A stretch of 64,000 bases of DNA from Natrinema salifodinae (GTDB lineage Archaea > Halobacteriota > Halobacteria > Halobacteriales > Natrialbaceae), in NCBI RefSeq assembly GCF_900110455.1, contig NZ_FOIS01000001.1:806001-870000 (forward strand). Reading direction: 5' to 3'. This document shows positions 62,251 to 64,000 of this stretch, in pieces. Both the position numbers and the translations under genes were made by a program. Below the pieces are notes generated by a model, which had not been told where the DNA came from, searched no databases, and saw only the letters and a program-made list of their open reading frames with translations. Within the stretch, counting starts at the first letter, position 1; each line of letters opens with the position of its first letter.

Positions 62251-64000
62251 TGTCCCACCCCCTTGAGGAACGGCAGGTTCCTGTCGCGGACCATCACCTT
62301 CTCTATGACGAAGACGCCGGCGAAGAGGGTGATTCCGGCGAGTTTGACGAAGCGGCCGGGATAGACCATCACGATCGTCCCGAGCACGGTCAGCCCCAGC
62401 CGCAGTGCGAGCCGGCGGCCCGCTCGCATCTTGAACGGATAGTTCAGACCGTAAATCATCGCGATCGCACCGAGGAGCACCAACGCACCGGCGATCACGG
62501 TCGCGAGGCCGAACGACATGGAGACGAGCGCCGGATTGTAGACGAACGCGATCGGCAGGACGAACAGCGGTGCGGCGATCTTGATCGCAGCGCCACAGAC
62601 CCGCCAGAAGTTCGCCTCGGCGATGCCGGCCGTCACGACCGCGGCTGTCGCGACCGGCGGCGTGATCCCGGCCAGGATAGCGGCGTAAAACACGGTGTAG
62701 TGGGCCGTGATCTCGGGAATGTTGAAGTCCGAAATGAGAGTGGGCGCGATGAGGATCGCGACGATGACGTACGCTGCGACCGTCGGCATCCCGATACCCA
62801 TCAGGATGCTCACGAGCATCGCGAGGAGCACGGCGAACAGCAGGACCCCGCCCGAGAGATCGATCAACAGCAGCGCGATCTTGTTCGGCACGCCGGTCAC
62901 GCTAAAGATGTCGACGACGCCGTTGACCGCCGCCAGGATGATCGCGATCGGGGCGAGGATGATCGCCCCGCGGCGGAACCCGCGGATCGTGTTCCAGAGC
63001 TGCGTGAGCAACTCGTTTAGGAGTTGCATGAGCAACTCGACGGCGTCGGACGCCGATCCGTCATACAACCGCTGGCCCACTGGGAAGAAGACGCCGGTGG
63101 TGATCATCGCCACGATCGTCCACAGCGCGGACGTCATCACGGTGTACTGGACGACCCCCAGCAGATAGATCAGGACGAGAAACGGGATCCCGAACCGGAC
63201 CGCTTCGACCAGTTTTTCCCGGTTGGTCATCCGTTCGTCGAAGAACTCGTCGAAGTCCATCTCCTGGGTGCTCGCGTCGCTGATCGCCGTGTAGTGGACG
63301 GCGATGCCGACCGAGGCGACCAGAATTGCCGCCGGAATCAGGCCCGCGACGACGATGTTGAGGTAGGCAACGCCGAGGTACGACGCCATGACGAACGCGG
63401 ACGCGCCCATAACGGGCGGGAGGACCTGGCCGGACGTCGACGCGACTGCTTCGATGGCCGCCGCGCGGTGGCTCGCCATGCCGCTGTCTTTCATCGTCGG
63501 GATAGTGAACGAGCCGGTCATGGCAGCGTTCGCGGTGTACGAACCGTTGATCGATCCGATAACGGTCGACGCGAGCACCGCAGTCTGGGCGACGCCGGAC
63601 CGGATGTAGTTCGCCGACTCGATCGCGACCCGCAGGATCAGGTCGAACGCACCGTAGGCGAACAGCAGGCCGGCGTACAGGAGGAAGGGGGCGATCCACG
63701 CGGCGGTCAGTTGCGTGAGGCTCCCGTAGAACCCGTACAGGTCTGTGACCAGCGACTGCAGGAGCGTCAGTTCGGTCATCCCCCCGTGGTTCAGGATTCC
63801 GGGGGCGAGGTCCCCGAACATCCCGTATATAATGACGCCACCGACGAGCCCGAGGAACAAGTTCCCGAACTCGCGCCACGTGAGATACAGGATCGAGACG
63901 ATGATGAGCCGCGCGAGCATGTACTCGTGATCGAGCGCGTAGCCCTGTTGGTGGACGTAGACGCGTTCGAAGTTGAGGGCGAAATAGACCGACGCCGTTA
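62247..64000 (-). CDS. TRAP transporter fused permease (4TM/12TM type), 5' end outside window
   Basis: At least 584 residues; the frame remains open through the right edge (YFALNFERVYVHQQGYALDHEY before the first Met in view), so the N-terminus is outside. It has 12 or more helices. Signatures of the fused TRAP permease are MTGSFTIPTMKDSGM, QVLPPVMGASAFVMASYLGV and GITPPVATAAVVTAGIAEANFWRV. These transporters take up organic acids with Na+ and a TAXI-type extracellular binding protein, which is not in the window. Next to it are a hydroxyacid dehydrogenase and a CoA-transferase family enzyme. Confidence 0.87.
   Translation of the reverse strand, partial: TASVYFALNFERVYVHQQGYALDHEYMLARLIIVSILYLTWREFGNLFLGLVGGVIIYGMFGDLAPGILNHGGMTELTLLQSLVTDLYGFYGSLTQLTAAWIAPFLLYAGLLFAYGAFDLILRVAIESANYIRSGVAQTAVLASTVIGSINGSYTANAAMTGSFTIPTMKDSGMASHRAAAIEAVASTSGQVLPPVMGASAFVMASYLGVAYLNIVVAGLIPAAILVASVGIAVHYTAISDASTQEMDFDEFFDERMTNREKLVEAVRFGIPFLVLIYLLGVVQYTVMTSALWTIVAMITTGVFFPVGQRLYDGSASDAVELLMQLLNELLTQLWNTIRGFRRGAIILAPIAIILAAVNGVVDIFSVTGVPNKIALLLIDLSGGVLLFAVLLAMLVSILMGIGMPTVAAYVIVAILIAPTLISDFNIPEITAHYTVFYAAILAGITPPVATAAVVTAGIAEANFWRVCGAAIKIAAPLFVLPIAFVYNPALVSMSFGLATVIAGALVLLGAIAMIYGLNYPFKMRAGRRLALRLGLTVLGTIVMVYPGRFVKLAGITLFAGVFVIEKVMVRDRNLPFLKGVGQ

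Overview
The window is chromosomal DNA of a haloarchaeon. Protein after protein is strongly acidic, codons are GC-rich, and many genes have a TATA-like box about 25-32 bases before the start codon, so transcripts are probably leaderless. The gene set is archaeal and haloarchaeal: Topo VI next to bacterial-type gyrase, a 20S proteasome, Pelota, an MBF1-type zinc-ribbon regulator, TrmB regulators and F420-dependent enzymes. No rRNA, tRNA, CRISPR array or insertion sequence was recognised. The genus cannot be fixed from the sequence; a member of the Natrialbales is a guess.

Layout. Positions 1-5329 hold a divergent gene set: a phosphatase-superfamily protein cut by the window edge and an inositol-phosphate-synthase-like cyclase on the minus strand; a TatD-type hydrolase, two xylose-isomerase-like TIM barrels and a UbiA-type prenyltransferase on the plus strand. 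Together they resemble the bacterial ebo/edb metabolite-traffic cluster, with the cyclase in place of its dehydroquinate-synthase-like member. This is the best candidate for an undescribed system here. Positions 5.4-9 kb hold a fumarylacetoacetase-family hydrolase, a beta-lactamase-fold hydrolase and an atypical Nramp transporter. Positions 9-20.7 kb, all minus strand, hold top6B-top6A, a DsrE protein, a thiol-disulfide reductase with a His-rich tail, a secreted SGNH protein overlapping a K+-channel-like protein, an SPW membrane protein, UspA, a TauE-type exporter and a second Nramp-like transporter.

Positions 20.7-27.4 kb: a 690-base gene-free stretch with several hairpins, overlapping proteasome alpha and beta genes, then gyrB-gyrA. 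Positions 27.5-30 kb: a winged-helix regulator, a ZIP metal transporter and a DtxR-family regulator; both metal genes carry a matching TTAGA(N4)TCTAA palindrome, so they look like one metal regulon. Positions 30-36 kb: arginase, NADH-dehydrogenase-like flavoprotein, acyltransferase, an Nmad3-like protein, an alcohol dehydrogenase and an RNase Z-like hydrolase. Positions 36-46 kb: RND exporter plus TrmB-type regulator, Pelota, small membrane and small zinc-type proteins, and a siroheme nitrite/sulfite reductase. Positions 46-53.6 kb: RqcH-type ribosome-rescue factor, a second ZIP transporter, an F420-dependent oxidoreductase coupled to a Tat-exported HtrA protease.

Positions 53.7-57 kb are a sugar-acid catabolic cluster (KDPG aldolase, TrmB-type sugar sensor, gluconate dehydratase-type enolase-superfamily enzyme) consistent with the semi-phosphorylated Entner-Doudoroff route; a TrmB-like operator lies in the dehydratase promoter. 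After AlaX and MBF1 comes a 300-base AT-rich, gene-free island (about 58.78-59.09 kb). Beyond it is a catabolic-looking group: a 2-hydroxyacid dehydrogenase, an acetyl-CoA hydrolase/CoA-transferase family enzyme, a small membrane protein and a TRAP fused permease cut by the right edge.

A recurring pattern is a short ORF of 12-39 codons, several placed for leaderless translation from a TATA box, that ends at or just inside the start of the main gene, usually with a Shine-Dalgarno sequence inside the short ORF. I count five good cases and one weak one.
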